From assembly GCF_020080835.1 (NCBI RefSeq), contig NC_058159.1, positions 10,168,001-10,232,000 of the forward strand: a stretch of DNA of 64,000 nucleotides, read 5' to 3'. Position numbers and translations under genes: made by a program. Numbering within the stretch: the first letter of the stretch is position 1; the number at the start of each line of letters is the position of its first letter. This DNA is from Cotesia glomerata. Lineage: Eukaryota; Arthropoda; Insecta; Hymenoptera; Braconidae. The notes beneath the pieces were generated by a model that worked only from the letters and a program-made list of their open reading frames with translations, made no database searches and was not told where the DNA came from. This document shows positions 23,390-36,886 of the stretch, one piece after another.

Positions 23390-24232
23390 AAAAAAAAATT
23401 AGGAAAACGGTTGACCCTGAAGGCCATCCCTGCAACTTCCCGCTACTTTCGTAAGTAAGTTCTCAAAAGTGCACTTATTACGTTTTTGAGCTCTTCGAGC
23501 TCAAAAATATGATTTTCGTGTAGTTTTGAGCTCTCCGAGCTCAAAAGTCTGATGAAAGTTTCATAGAACACTATTTTTTTAATTTTCAAACCGCAATAAC
23601 TTTTGAATAAATGGACCGATTTTCACGTGGTTAGCAGAATTCAACGCAGTTTTTCAAATTCTATGATACATTTTTTAACACAAATCAATCAAACTGGAAA
23701 TTTCGGTGTAATTCGAAAAAAAAACTTTTTTTCGATTTCTTTCGTCAACGATAACTCACGAAGGAATCAACCGATTTTGACCGGCTTGGTGGCGATCAAT
23801 GTGGTTTTTCGATGTTAAGAACTGATTAGTTTTAGGAATTGATCGGTCAAACTGTTTGAAAGTTATTAAAAAAAAATCACATTTGAAAAAAATTTTTTTC
23901 GCAGTTTTTTTTAGATTTCTCAAAATCTACTGGTTCAAACCGGTCCAAATTACGGTAAAAATCTAAGTTTAGTCGAATTCTTTCGAATGGTGCCAACCGC
24001 GATCAAATCGGTCAAGCCGTTCAAAAGTTATGAGAGGTTTACATACATACATACATACACACACATACATACATACATGCAGACATAGTGACACCCTCGC
24101 GGGAATAGTCAGGGAAGCTTCCTAGGACCTCAAAACGTCGAGATCTGATGAAAACTCGATTTTCGAAAAACGGGGTGAAAACAATAACTTCCCGATTTTT
24201 GAAAATTTTCAATTTTTTTAGCGGGAAGTTAA
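23390..24232 (-). repeat. Family A repeat, copy 2
   Basis: Reversed copy: it begins TTAGGAAAACGGTTGACC and ends AGCGGGAAGTTA. At the microsatellite position it carries a CATA-type repeat (about 24032-24076) instead of pure CA. Two GAGCTC palindromes lie at 23489-23505 and 23527-23543. Confidence 0.8.
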
Positions 24233-24660
24233 AAAATTGACATGTAGAAATTTTTAAAAATCATAAATGCAATTTTTTAAAAATAATTTTTCAGAAAAAA
24301 TTTATTTGTTAAATAAAATTGAAAAATTATCAAGTGACTGTTAACTTTAACGTCATTAAATAAAATTATAACCAGAAGTTTGACAATTTTAAAAAAGTAA
24401 TAAATAAATATACGAAAATAACAATTAAAAAAAAAATGTCTAAAAATTAGAAAAAAAATCTTTCAGTATAATTTTTGTGAATTTTTTTAATTTAACTAAT
24501 ATAAGTTTAAATTTGTTTAAAGATAAAAAAAAAAACATAAGCTATGTACTAATTTATTAGTTATCCATTACCATAAAATTAATTTATTACTCGGTATAAT
24601 AAATAAATTTGCATCAATCAATAAATAATATTTTATTTGGTAGTCATCAGTGAATTCACG
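24233..24660. other. Anonymous AT-rich DNA
   Basis: Only A/T-rich low-complexity sequence was seen. Confidence 0.4.
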
Positions 24661-24934
24661 ATAAACAAACCACATATTTTTGAGGTTATGAAATACGTCA
24701 ACACACAAAACTGCGCGCGAAATCTGAGACTACAGCAAGGCATTTACTGCTCTCAGCAATCCCGTTTGGCTCTCCCAGCAATACGGTTTAGCTATTTTAG
24801 CATTTTAGCTAACTAATGTATTCCTGTCAGAGCGATCTGCTAGATGGCTCTAGTAAGAATCTAACAGTTAGTAAAGTGGGGATAGCTACAGTATCATTAC
24901 AGTATGGCTCTGAGAGCGATATTTTTTTTCCGTG
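24661..24934. repeat. Degraded right end of the 969-bp MITE family
   Basis: From GAGGTTATGAAATACGTCA onwards the order of words (TGCGC, CTCTCAGCAATCCCG, GGCTCT, TTTTTTTTCCGTG) follows the right third of the 49363 and 55533 copies, but with many differences. The left end is missing. Confidence 0.45.
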
Positions 24935-25620
24935 TCTGATAATTGGGTTTTGAGTAAATCAATTTAAATGCAGCGTAAATTATAATCAGCAAATATTCTA
25001 AAGAATAATTCAGTGCAAATTTTAGTAAATTGTTAAAAATAAAATAAAAGTGAAATTAAAATCAGGAAATATTTGATAAATTGGTTAAGATGAAATTAAT
25101 TTAAAATTGAAAAATAAGTGATTTGTAAAATTTGACAAAAAATTTATCATGAAAATTCACGACCTTGAGAGAGTCGGCCGACGAAAATAAAATCTCAGTA
25201 TGTTCTAAGAATAAATTAAAATAAAGTCAAATAAAATTCTATAGATTTCCAAACTAAATTAAATGAATTAAATTAAGATAATTTGGACAAAATTAAATTT
25301 ACTCAGTTATTTAGAGACAATTAAATAATTTAGACAAAATGAATTAAGTAAAATTAATTTATAAATTCTAACTTAAAAATTCAGATAAGATAACTTGAGA
25401 AAAATAATTTTCAAAATTCTCGGACGTGATAAACATTATGTCGGCAGATTATTAAGCCCTCCGTCGTCATATTTTTAACCGATTAATTGAAGATACGAAG
25501 AACTTTTGCAATTAAATATTTATTGTTGTAATATTAAGACCACAGCAATAAATTAGTATTCAGGAAAATAAAATTGGACAGTTGATTTATAAGTTTGGGG
25601 AAAAATTAGTGTGTTAGGTT
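24935..25620. other. Anonymous AT-rich DNA
   Basis: No ORF or structured repeat was recognised. It contains many AAATTAA-type words. Confidence 0.4.
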
Positions 25621-27770
25621 TGGGAAATAAAATTGTGTGGCTGTGTGTGAGTACAGTGCTGCCTAGGGATTCATGGTATCCTCCTTTGTTTCCTGGGAAG
25701 TCACTTAGAAACCGTTGCATAGTAACGGGTAAAATTCGTGATAAAAGGGATTTTAACCCCTTTTATTATCTAAACAGTTAAATTAAACCGAGTCTAGTTT
25801 TCATGATCTGAAAGTCCTCGAATAGACCGTACTAGACAATATCAATAAAATCCCCGGCTCGAATTTAGAGCTCGCCGATGTCCAGGGTCAACAGGGGATT
25901 GTCCGAATAAATCAGAACTAAACGTAATAGAAGAAACAATAGAAGTCTTTTATTTAGTAACAATAATTAAACATTGTGGTGAAAAGAACACCCTCCTATC
26001 ACCTTTACAAAATGGTAGTCACACTCATTCGTCCAAAACCGCGCTTTCCGGTATTTTTCTGTTTTACCGACTGATGGTAAAACAGGAATCTGCTTACCGA
26101 CTTTTTAGTTTGATCGTTTTCTGTTTTACCGACTGATGGTAAAACAGGAATCTGCTTACCGACTTTTAGTATGATCGTTTTCTGTTTTACCGACCGTCTG
26201 GGAGTTTCCAAAATTCGCGTTATTCAGTTCGCGGCACTAGTGGGTCAGTTTCCTACTCGGGATTCCCCCGGAGAAACGAGAGGATAGTCTCCAGCTCCCT
26301 TCTCCCGCGGTGCTGCCCCCCAGGTCCCCGAAGTCGAGGTATCTAGCCGACTTCCTCGACCTCCTAATCGCCGTTCCCAAAGATCGAGAGGATAGCCTCC
26401 AGCTCGATCCCTCCTACTCGACTATGATCACCTGCCGCACCCTGACAGAAGGTCGGAGTACGGGGAGTCCGTTGTACCCCTAAGAGATGAGCTCCACTTA
26501 CCTTGGTACAGTCGTACTCTGGGTAACTTGAGGTCCTTAGCGTTTTTCCTTCTGGATAGCCTCCACAGGGAAAAATCGTCTCAGTGGTACTCGACGTCTC
26601 TTCCGCGATAAATTTGGGACTTTATCATTTTTCCAAAAGTCACTTGCAACGAGGCGGAAGGATCGTTTTAGACACCTATCGCCAGATTTGGAAGCTCGAT
26701 AAACGTCAATTAATTCTAAGTTTTTAATTTTCACTTTGAAAATTAAATATCAAATGCATTCAATCAATTCAACAGATTACTTCAATTTTCAACAGAATAC
26801 GTTTCCATACAAATTTTTGCCCGGGACTTAGAATAATTTTGGGCGTTCTTACAGCTTATTCTACGGCGCACTAAAATAATTTACACAGCGTTCTCCAGGC
26901 CAATTCTTATGATTTTGGATTCTCCAAAATTCGAGCCTATCCGGGCGGACATTTAGCGCATACCAAAATTAAACATAAATAATCATTACTTAACAATAAT
27001 TATAATAAACAATCCTCGTTGTGCCCAAAAAAAACGAAACGCCCGAGGCAAAATAATTTTCCCTCATCGGATTTTATCGGCAAAATTCCGAATTCCGTAT
27101 CAGTTTATACCAATATATGGTCTTTAATTAAACAATTAAAAAAAATGACAAAAGATATAAATAAACAATAAAATTTCGGCTCTTTAATGCCCTCTCGTGC
27201 CGGCTTAGCCGGCAGAATATACAATTCGCCGGGTGCGTCACACAAATAACAAAAATAATAAAACATACTTTAAACAAAATTAACTAACGAAAGACATTAA
27301 ATAATACATATAATAATTAACTAAAATCTGGATATAGTGTTGGGTTCCTGGGGTCGCCACGATGGTATCTATGTTGCAGCATAGTCACCCAGGTTGGGGG
27401 TGCAATTGAAAATAAGTTAGAAACCACGATATAGAAGCCTATTAAGAGGGTATCGTCGGGAATAGTTCTTTGATAGGAAACCGCTGTGTAGACGCCTGGG
27501 TCGGGGGTACAGTCGGTAATGAGGTTTAGTTTTAAGTCTTAATTATTGTATTATAAGGAGAATTATTATTGTACAAGGGGTTAGTTAAATAAATAATTTT
27601 GAAAATGAATTACCTTATCTATAGTTTTTGATTCCTTCCTAGCAATATCTCACGACCCTGAAGACCTACTCCATGTTCGGGTCCGGTTTTGGAAACCGAG
27701 TCTAAAATTCTAGTGCGGCACCCTAAATAAATTAATAGGGGCGACCAACGAGCAAACAACATCCCGCTTC
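25621..27770. other. GC-richer anonymous block with a hairpin minisatellite
   Basis: Base composition is clearly less AT-rich than the flanks (for example 26220-26480). A 62-base unit occurs twice (26055-26178), and each unit contains a 10-bp hairpin, CTGTTTTACC-GACTGAT-GGTAAAACAG. Around 27340-27530 there is a degenerate pair of related units sharing GGGTCGGGGGTACAG and GGTTGGGGGTGCAAT. The short ORFs on the - strand lie in this repetitive sequence and show no domain. It may be a decayed retroelement, but no coding domain or LTR pair could be identified. Confidence 0.4.
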
Positions 27771-29227
27771 AATACAAATTTTCTAAATTTTTAAATATTC
27801 CAATGTTTATATCTTTGAAACTAAGCGTTTTAGTGATACGAAAATTAAAATCCATTTTGTAGGAAATTAAATTTTGTAAAGTTTTTTATTTGCATTTTTT
27901 TTTTTTCAAGCCGAGCCTTTCTATAAATATTTTCGAAAATATAAGTAAATGAGTATAAATAAAAAAAATAACTTTTAGAGCTAATAGAATTTACGTGAGA
28001 GAAATTAGAAAAATATTGTTGGAGACTATTTAAATTAATTAATAGCAAATATCAGCTTGCGAAGTTTGAAGTTTAGTTTACTATTTCAAAGTCAACATGC
28101 AAAAACTACGAGAATTTCATTTTTATATATTATTTCTATATATGAAAGTTTTCCTTGAAAAGAGCTAATAAATCAAATAAATGATTGAAGCTTAAAGAAT
28201 TGATCTAGATGAGATTGTGTGTACAATAGTATTTTAATTTCATAATCAAATACGAGCATAACAATAAAAATAGTTAAGGAGAAGAAACGAAATTACTCTC
28301 TAATGCTTTACATTAAGAGTCGTGTAATAAATCCATGAATGTAGTCCTAAGCCAAAATAAAAATTAAATTTTACATATTCGTCCTGCTCAATATTAAGTT
28401 CTATTAACTCTCGTAGTATGAATTAATTCACCCATCTATTCTCTATTTACCTTAATAAGTAAGTCATGAATACACACTCAGATACGTTTAACACAAATTG
28501 ACCTCTCAGTAAACCTGTTCGCAACCACCTTTATATACATATCTCGTGGTAAAGATGCATTATGAACTACATACATACTTTGAATTTTATGATTATAGAA
28601 GTCAGAACGAATAATAATCCAAGAGAATGCCTTTAAGCGGCTTTCGGGAATAGTTATAACTATACCATACAAAGTATATTCATCTCTATATTTTCAGTAG
28701 ACTTTCTATCTCATTTTAATTTTCATTCTCTCACCGTACTGAATTCTATCGTATTTTACTATTACATTGGACTCTGTCTTTCTACTGTATTTTACCATGC
28801 AGTCGAGAAGAATATCGTTACGGTTGGTATATAATACGAACATCTATGTATATGTTATATATACCGTGTGTATTTATCGCAATCTCTTTCTCTCTTGCCT
28901 CTTTACTTCTCTTTCTTTTGCTCATCCCCTACGACGCTTTATTGTCCTACAAAAGGACTCGAAACTCGTGTGTGAATATTACAATCGAAATAGTGGCAGT
29001 TATCTTCTAATGTAAAACACAGATGTTATGCATGTATATTGGACTACAAAGGAATCCAGAGTACACCTACAAAATCCCAAGAGCTATTTATCTAATTCTC
29101 TATTCTCTATCTATAATAATATATTAAAAACTACCAGATCGTTAAGTAATAATTAAAAATAATGATAATACAAACAAATGTCACTCGGTTTCATCAAAAA
29201 AATAAGTTGATTTTGTAAAACAAATGA
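27771..29227. other. Anonymous DNA
   Basis: No repeat match was found within the window. Small ORFs (67 codons at 27845-28048, 64 codons at 28478-28672, 82 codons at 28767-29015) show no recognisable domain. The block from about 28470 to 29010 is less AT-rich and may be unique host sequence. Confidence 0.35.
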
Positions 29228-29649
29228 TATTCAACTAATAAATTAAATTAACAGTCACTGCAAATGAACCTTGAAAAACCATAAATACAAAACTGTTCTA
29301 ATGAAATTCAATTTGACAAAAAAAAACCTATTTCCTTGAATAAATAAACTGGAAACTTAATTGTCCTCATATATTTTTAATAATATGGATGAGTAACAAA
29401 ATAATTCTGTTTGTCATTTTAGAAAGTTATGAAATATGTCAGCGCACTCCACTACTGCGCAACGTAGAGCGCTCCCAACTATATTGTTTGGCTCTGAGAA
29501 CAATCCCGTAGAGCTCTGAGAGCTCAACAACATTGAGTTATCAAAACTAAATAACATTTTGTTACTGTAACTCTACAACGGACAGTAAACTGTGTATAGT
29601 TGTGGTAACTCTACAGTTAGGTTACCAGAACGAAATTTTTTTTTCCGTG
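29228..29649. mobile_element. 5'-truncated copy of the 969-bp TA-flanked MITE
   Basis: From ATTCAACTAATAAATTAAAT onwards it matches the right 430 bases of the copies at 49363 and 55533 closely and ends with TTTTTTTTTCCGTG. The left part is missing, and the right flank is CA rather than TA. Confidence 0.8.
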
Positions 29650-31257
29650 CACCATTTTAAGGAAAATGTGTTTTTTGAGTCAATAAAACAAATTCTTCAG
29701 CCAAAATTTTTTCTTACACATTTTCTTCAAAATGGTGTTCTTAAATCAAAATTTTATTCTTGAATCAAATTAACTTATCTATCAGTGAAGACATTCAGTT
29801 TTTTTAATTTGATAAATTAATTTTTGAATCGAAAAATTATAACACTAAGACCGATAGCAGAAACTCTATATAAGAATTTCACTCCTAAACGAAAAAATTA
29901 ACTGTTTTTAAAGAAGACAGTCATTTACATTGTCTAATAATTTTTTTCTCTTATATTTAACTAAATAGACAGAAACATTGGTTCAATGTTAATACCAATC
30001 TTTTTGTATTTGAGTTACTTTTTTTGCTATCAAGTTATTTTAGAATAAAGTCATAGTTTTTCGCAATCAGAAAAATTTACTTTGCCACTATTTTTTAATT
30101 ATGTAAAAATCACTACCTACATTTAACTAATTTATCTATTTTATTATTCATATTCGAACTTGATCAAGGTAATCGCTTCAGTAATAAATATTACACTTCT
30201 TATCGAGATCGGTTAAGAACTGATGTCACGATTAGTTTCACTTTATTACTTTTCTAAACAATGATATTTTCGGAAGTTATCAACTAATTGAAACATATTG
30301 TGGTAAGATTATATAAAAATTGTAACATGAGGATGAAAGCAGTAGTTATATTTCTATGAGATGTATTTAAAGAAAGAAAAAAAAACAAAATTAAAGTAAT
30401 ATTAAGTAATTTTCAGCAGTATAATTTATTATTCCGAACTTGCCACCTGTATGGCTTATTATCCGTGTTACGTCAAGACGATTTATTTTTAAAGTACGTT
30501 CACGTGCTTAATTTTTTTATTCTTTATTGTCATTATATTTATTTTCTTTTTTACTAGGACTTTTCCATTACATACCGTTCTCCTCTATTTGGCCGTTTCT
30601 ATCTCCCAAGCGGTCACTTTCTGTTACCAACTCACGTACAATTGCATTTAAAAGCTGGGGTTGCTCATACTACCGACTCTAACTCTCCTACCAGTACAGT
30701 CAGAGCTTCTATTCTATCCATTGGGTATTCTATATAACATAACCCGTTCGCGTGAACGCGCGTATCGCCAGTCTCCACACACGCCTGTAATCCGCAACAT
30801 CGTAATTCCAAAATCCCCTCATTGCAGCCACGTTCAATTCGTGGTATACTTGATACGACTCAACGATAAGAGATGTCTTTTCCCATCGAATTCACCAGGA
30901 ATTACTGTGTATTGCTGCTCTGTTGCTGGCATGGTATTTATCTATCAATTCGCAAACATTAAATCCGATTTGAATAAATACCACTTCGATGGTAAAAATT
31001 GGGCTATTGGTGACCATTTTTTTCGGTTACACTAATTCATTTTTATTTTAATATATAGGGATAAAATATAGTTGCTTGTACAAGTTTGCAGAGTTAATAA
31101 TTATTACCGTTGAAATCAAAGTGGTTCGATTGGCACTTAGAAAAAGTGAATATTCACTTAGTCCAGTGAATTTTCACTATTTCATGTTTAGAGAGTAAGG
31201 AGAAGGTACAAAACCATATTTTCAAACTTCAGACTGTCGTTCGTTTGTATCGAATTT
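29650..31257. other. Anonymous DNA with a GC-richer block and a 124-codon ORF
   Basis: 30560-31030 is less AT-rich. It contains an open frame on the + strand at 30661-31035 (124 codons, opening on TTG, not ATG). The predicted peptide has no recognisable domain. Without an ATG or splice evidence it is not called as a gene. It could be part of an unrecognised host exon or a 5' regulatory region. Confidence 0.25.
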
Positions 31258-31404
31258 TTAACTTCCTGCTAAGAAAATTGAAAATTTTCAAAAATCGGGA
31301 AGTTATTGGTTTTACCCCGTTTTTCGAAAATCGAGTTTTCATCAGATCTCGACGTTTTGAGGTCCTAGGAAGCTTCCCTGACTATTCCCGCGAGGGTGTC
31401 ACTA

Positions 31405-31496
<92 letters not shown>

Positions 31497-32182
31497 CCTC
31501 TATATGTATAACTTTTGAACGGTTGAACCGATGTCATCGCGGTTGGTGCCGTTCGAAAGGGCTTCGCCAAACTTAGATTTCTTGAAAACTTGAACCAATT
31601 CGGACCGATAGATTTTTAGAAATTTGGAGAAATCTAAAAAAAAAAGGAAAAAAAATTTTTTCAGAAGTGGTTTTTTTGGAATAACTTTTAAACGGCTCTA
31701 CCGATCGATTCCAAAAACTATTCAGTTCTCAAACTTGAAAAACCACGTCGATCGCCGCCAATCCGGTCAAAATCGGTTGATTCGTTCGAGAGATATCGTG
31801 AACGAAAGAAAACCGAAAAAAGTGTTTTTTCGGAGTTACTCCGAAATTTTTAGTTTGACCAATTGAAACTCAGAAATTCTTTATGAGGCTTAAAAAACTG
31901 CGTAGAATGCCGCCAATTTCGTAAAAATCGGTTCATTCATTCAAAAGTTATTGCGGTTTGAAAATTCAAAAAATAGTGTTCTATGAAACTTCTATCAGAC
32001 TTTTGAGCTCAAGAGCTCAAAAGCATAGAAAATGCACCGTTTCGAGCTCGGAGAGATCAAAACAACACACAGATTGTATTTTTGAGCTCGAAGAGCTCAA
32101 AAAAAACGGCCATGTATTAACGGAATCAGCGGGAAGTTGCAGGGATGGCCTTTAGAGTCAACCGTTTTCCTAATTTTTTTAT
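31258..32182 (+). repeat. Family A repeat, copy 3
   Basis: It begins TTAACTTCCTGCTAAG and ends GCGGGAAGTTGCAGGGATGG plus the conserved tail. (TG)n lies at 31409-31493. GAGCTC palindromes occur at 32008-32021, 32044-32057 (imperfect) and 32083-32099. Confidence 0.85.
31409..31493. repeat. (TG)n microsatellite in family A copy 3
   Basis: About 42 uninterrupted TG units at the same internal position as in the other copies, followed by AAACCTCT. Confidence 0.95.
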
Positions 32183-33831
32183 CTTCAAATGGCCTACGCA
32201 ATAGGTTCCTTTTACGTTTTCTGTTTTCTTCTGGTATTTCTCGTTAGCATCCTGCAAAAATTTGACATGATGTTGACATTCTAATTTACTCGATACCTTC
32301 TCTTCATATCACTTATGTCTTGATGAAATCGTTTTCCTTGTTCTTCGCTATAGTTTCCAAGAAAAAAGATTTCAAGAAGAAAGATTTCATTTCAAGAGAA
32401 ATAGTAGGTCATGTACATGATTCAGTATATGGAATTCGGGTTTAAAGAATCAATTCAGTAGATTTTGGGAATCGTCAAAAATAGATTTTTTGAAAAAATG
32501 TTTTTTTCTAACAATAATTTTTGAAAGTTTATAAAAAATGAAAAGTATCGATTGAAAAAGAGTTACAAAAACTTAATAATTTTTAAATAAACGAATTAGC
32601 ATAACAGTTTTTCTTAAATGAAAAATGTCAAGACACATCGTCGTGGATAAAACTTTGACAAGAACATTACTACAAAAAGTTTTGTACAATTTAAAAAAGT
32701 TTTTTTTTCGTTACTTTACACCTACTTGATCATAAAAAAGTTCTCACTAACTCTTAGAAAAATTTTCTACAAAACAACGAGAATACTTTTGTATGCATGT
32801 GTATTTGATCCTACTTTGTTAAAAATGGCATAGAACCTGGATTACAATGCACTCAATTTCTTTAAATGTGTAGGCTTAAAACTTATATTTGAACCGTATT
32901 TTACCTATTATTTTAACTATAGTTTGTTTATAAAATATTAAATATCTAAATGAAAAAAAAAAAAATTTTTTTTATAAACGTTTATATTTTTACTGTGCAA
33001 TTTTATTCATTGCACGTGCGAGTAATATGTGGACATGTAACATTGATCCTGTGAATTTACGTTCTCCAGTCTACTTTATTTTTTGCGGCTTTGCTAAATC
33101 AATCATGGATATCACAAAGCAAGCACCAGTTTAGCCGATTATGTTATTAGTCGTTAGGATATATGGCGGCAAATGTGCCGCTCTAAATCGAGTAGACGAG
33201 ATTGATCGCGTTGCTGACAGAACAATGTATTTTTATCGTCAATAATCAAATTTATTAGTTTACAATAAACGTTTTTTTTTTGTTTTCAATAATTTCATCT
33301 AAAAGTAACATACATTTAACCATTAGGAAAATTAATTTTACAATAGGATTACAATAATTTAAGGATATAATTTAACAGAAATAATTAAACCTACAGAACT
33401 TTGAATGGCTTTATTGTTCATTATAATTGAAATAATTGTTTCCGTTATGAACGATAAAATTTTTGTCTTTTTAAAATTGGAAAATTAAATAACACTGATT
33501 TATATCCAGAACCTAATAAACTTTAGGGTGTCTCAACTAAAATTTCTTAGATATTTTAGCTATTCGATATTTTCAACTTGGTTTTGGTTTACCACACTTA
33601 AAAAGGTTGCCACTACAGAGCCTGTAGCCGATTGTACACTGTATAACCTGATTCTCCGTAATTTTTTGTCGTCACTGTAGTAAACATATGAGGCATTGGT
33701 AGATGTTCTACGTTAAAAAAATTGTCCATAACCATGATTTTTTTAATTAGGATGAGAAAAAAGTGTTAAAAATGATTAAAAGTGTTTCGTCTAGCCTCAG
33801 TAAATTATTTTTTTTATTTTAAACATGTCTT
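32183..33831. other. Anonymous AT-rich DNA
   Basis: No gene or repeat was recognised. 33100-33240 is slightly GC-richer. Confidence 0.4.
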
Positions 33832-34307
<476 letters not shown>

Positions 34308-34986
34308 CATGTATAATTGTTAACTAAAACTCTTATTATTAGAAAAACTTTACCATTAAGAAATTATTTTAGACTCTTCCTGGTCATAAGTCTATTTTTC
34401 TTTTTTTTTTAAATATTCTTTTGAATAATTTCCTTTTAAGAATCCACAGATTCGGTAGAATCTGGCGCCAAGTTCCGTTCAAATCTGCTGTAAACGGAGC
34501 GCCAGACTACCGACTGTGTTTACTGTAAGCAGAACGGTATTTTGAGGTTGCAAAATTTTATTTAATTCTACGGTAGTTTTTTTTCCTAAATTGTATATTA
34601 TAACAGTAATTCATACTTTATTTGGCTGTTATTAATTAATTATATTCACTTATAACAATTAATCTACTTGAAATTATTAAATTTAATCAGCACAAACTAT
34701 AGCAACGCAAAAATTTCGATCCTGACTTTTTTTTCGATGGGCAAAGTGATCTGCCACAGACTAAATAATTCGAGAATGCATAGTAATCCTTCATTAGATG
34801 GGAAACTACAGCTAAAAATAGATATTTCACAGCTTGCATCTACACCCGCCAGGGTGCGCTGGAATTATTTTTACATAAACTGTAGTTTCAAGGGGATAGT
34901 TTGCTATAAAAAATGCAACCAACGCGAGATTTGATTAAGTTGGTACCAATTGTAAATTTTTATTATAATTACAAAAAATACTAAAA
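34308..34986. other. Anonymous DNA
   Basis: A partly palindromic patch lies at 34443-34520 (TCTGGCGCC, GGCGCCAG-like words pointing inward). The 88-codon ORF at 34668-34934 has no recognisable domain. Confidence 0.35.
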
Positions 34987-35469
34987 TCCGAACAAAAACA
35001 GTTTCACTGTAAAAAATCGCGCCAAGTCCACGTTCATAAGACTAGTAAGAAAAAAAAAAATTTGTTTTTCTTTTACAAAAATATATAAAATAAAAAAAAA
35101 TTAAAAATCAAGTAACCGATATGATTGTTTATGATTTTCGGAAATTAAAAAAAATTTTGTTATAAATTTAAAAATTAAGAAAAAAATTTTGGAACGTACT
35201 TGGTGTGCGTCATTGTGTATTTCAAGGTTTTTAAATTTTGCAACCGCGCACACTAAATACGTTCCAAACTTTTTTTTTAATTTTTAAATTTGTAACAAAA
35301 TTTTTTTTAATTTCTGAAAATCATAAACAATCATATCGGTTACTTGGATTTTTTAATTTTTTTATTTTATATATTTTTGTAAAGAAAAATACAAATTTTT
35401 TTTTCTTACTAGTCTTATGAACGTGGACTTGGCGCGATTTTTTTTACAGTGAAACTGTTTTTGTTCGGA
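34987..35469. repeat. Near-perfect inverted repeat, 223-base arms
   Basis: The arm 34987-35209 starts TCCGAACAAAAACAGTTTCA. The arm 35247-35469 ends with its reverse complement. Pairing continues to the inner words GGAACGTACTTGGTGTGCG and CGCGCACACTAAATACGTTCC. The loop is about 37 bases. Mismatches are few and mostly single-base or A-run length differences. No coding capacity was seen. A transcript would form a long hairpin. It is probably a foldback-type MITE of recent origin. No convincing target duplication was identified. Confidence 0.9.
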
Positions 35470-36177
35470 TTTGCTATATCTCACTTAGAACTAAATTTTT
35501 CTATCTAAATTTGAAAATACTATCGTAAATTCAGGGATTAAGTATCCTTGTGGGTTTCTTTTTATATTATCTTTTTATTGTATCCTACGAAAATTATTTT
35601 TTCTAATCTTTAGTAAAATGTTTTCTGTCAAACATGCGTGTTTGACATTCAGACACGTGTGTATAACATCTGCTTTCGACTTATTGCTCTACTTTTAAGT
35701 TACTAGAATTTAATATACGCGCGCAAGCGCATAGAGTTTGCGTATATTTTCATGCTTATGATATATTCGACCAATCATATCACGAATAAATTGATGCCAC
35801 ATACATTTCATCTCAATTTTATCATAGGATTTCTTTAGACTGAAAGAAATTTTCTTTAAAAATTACCGTTAAATTCACGGTAATTGTGGGACTCATGGCA
35901 TGACCTAATCATTTGTCGGTAGGTGAGATCATTTTTAACTTTTCTTCAAACAATTTCACCGTAGTCTACCTTAACTTTTATTAGGTTAACCTAAATTATA
36001 GGTAAATTTTATGAAATCAAACAAAAAATATATAAATTTTTTTGTAATTTTTATTTAAAAAATAGTAGTAAATAAAAGGGCTGCATTATGCCATAAGATT
36101 ACAGTGAATTTGACGGTAATTTTTTTAAAGAAAATTTCTTTTTGTGAACGCCTACAATTGTCGACTACTAATAACTT
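35470..36177. other. Anonymous AT-rich DNA with a small inverted pair
   Basis: AGAAATTTTCTTTAAAAATTACC near 35848 and its inverse (GGTAATTTTTTTAAAGAAAATTTCTT near 36115) enclose about 250 bases. GTGAATTTGACGG near 36104 also mirrors CCGTTAAATTCACGG near 35868. This probably marks another MITE at about 35843-36145. Confidence 0.5.
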
Positions 36178-36500
36178 ATTTTTTCAACTTCTTTCTTTGA
36201 AAATAAATAATTATCGAAAGTAGAAAGTTATTAATTGCGGTCCGATTTTTAAAAGTTAATGTTTAAAAGTCCTAGAAAGCCCTCCAACTATTCCCAAAAA
36301 AAAATTGTTTTTAAGTTCTGTGAAAATAACTTTCAAATTTTTTGACCAATCGAATTAAGACCTCATAAACACGTTCAACTTAAAAAACTGCGTAAATGCT
36401 ACTAATTAAATCAAAATCGAACGATACGTTCAAAAAATATTGCTGTTTGAAAATCTAAAAAATATTGATCTGAATAAAAGCTCGAAGAGCTAAACAATCA
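36178..36500 (+). repeat. Decayed family A fragment
   Basis: Words resembling AACTTC, GGAAGTTATT, GGTCCGATTTT, AGTCCTAGAAAGCC and CTCGAAGAGCT occur in family A order but with heavy decay, and the microsatellite is lost. Confidence 0.5.
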
Positions 36501-36886
36501 ACCCATTGGATAATTCATATTAAGAAGGTATTGTGGCAAATAAAGACACCAATAGGTTATGGCTATTGGTTTCTTTCTCACGCACGAGTGCTGCCTCTCT
36601 TTACAGACTATCGCTCACTTACTTCCACTCACGTAAAATATCGTAAGTCAATAACTTCAAATATTTTTTATAAAAAAATGAATACCGTTCGTTTATGTTA
36701 TTTTTGATAGAAAATACTTGTTATAACTTCAATTAAATATTCTCAGTTTTTCAAAAAAATTCTAAGAAAAGTTTGGTTGTTATTCAATAAAATGTTCACT
36801 CTAACTACGGTCAGGATAGGGAATACATGTTAGATGTACGATTTTTAATTGCTAATATTTCAAAAATTACCACCGCAAGGACAATT

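Noticed and set aside
27341..27360. Possible LTR primer site on the - strand (TGGCGACCCCAGG), complementary to a tRNA-Arg-like end
   Set aside because: No LTR pair, polypurine tract or retroviral-type domain was found around it.
30661..31035. 124-codon ORF in a GC-richer block
   Set aside because: It opens on TTG, has no recognisable domain and no splice or promoter context that I could support. It is kept only as a remark.
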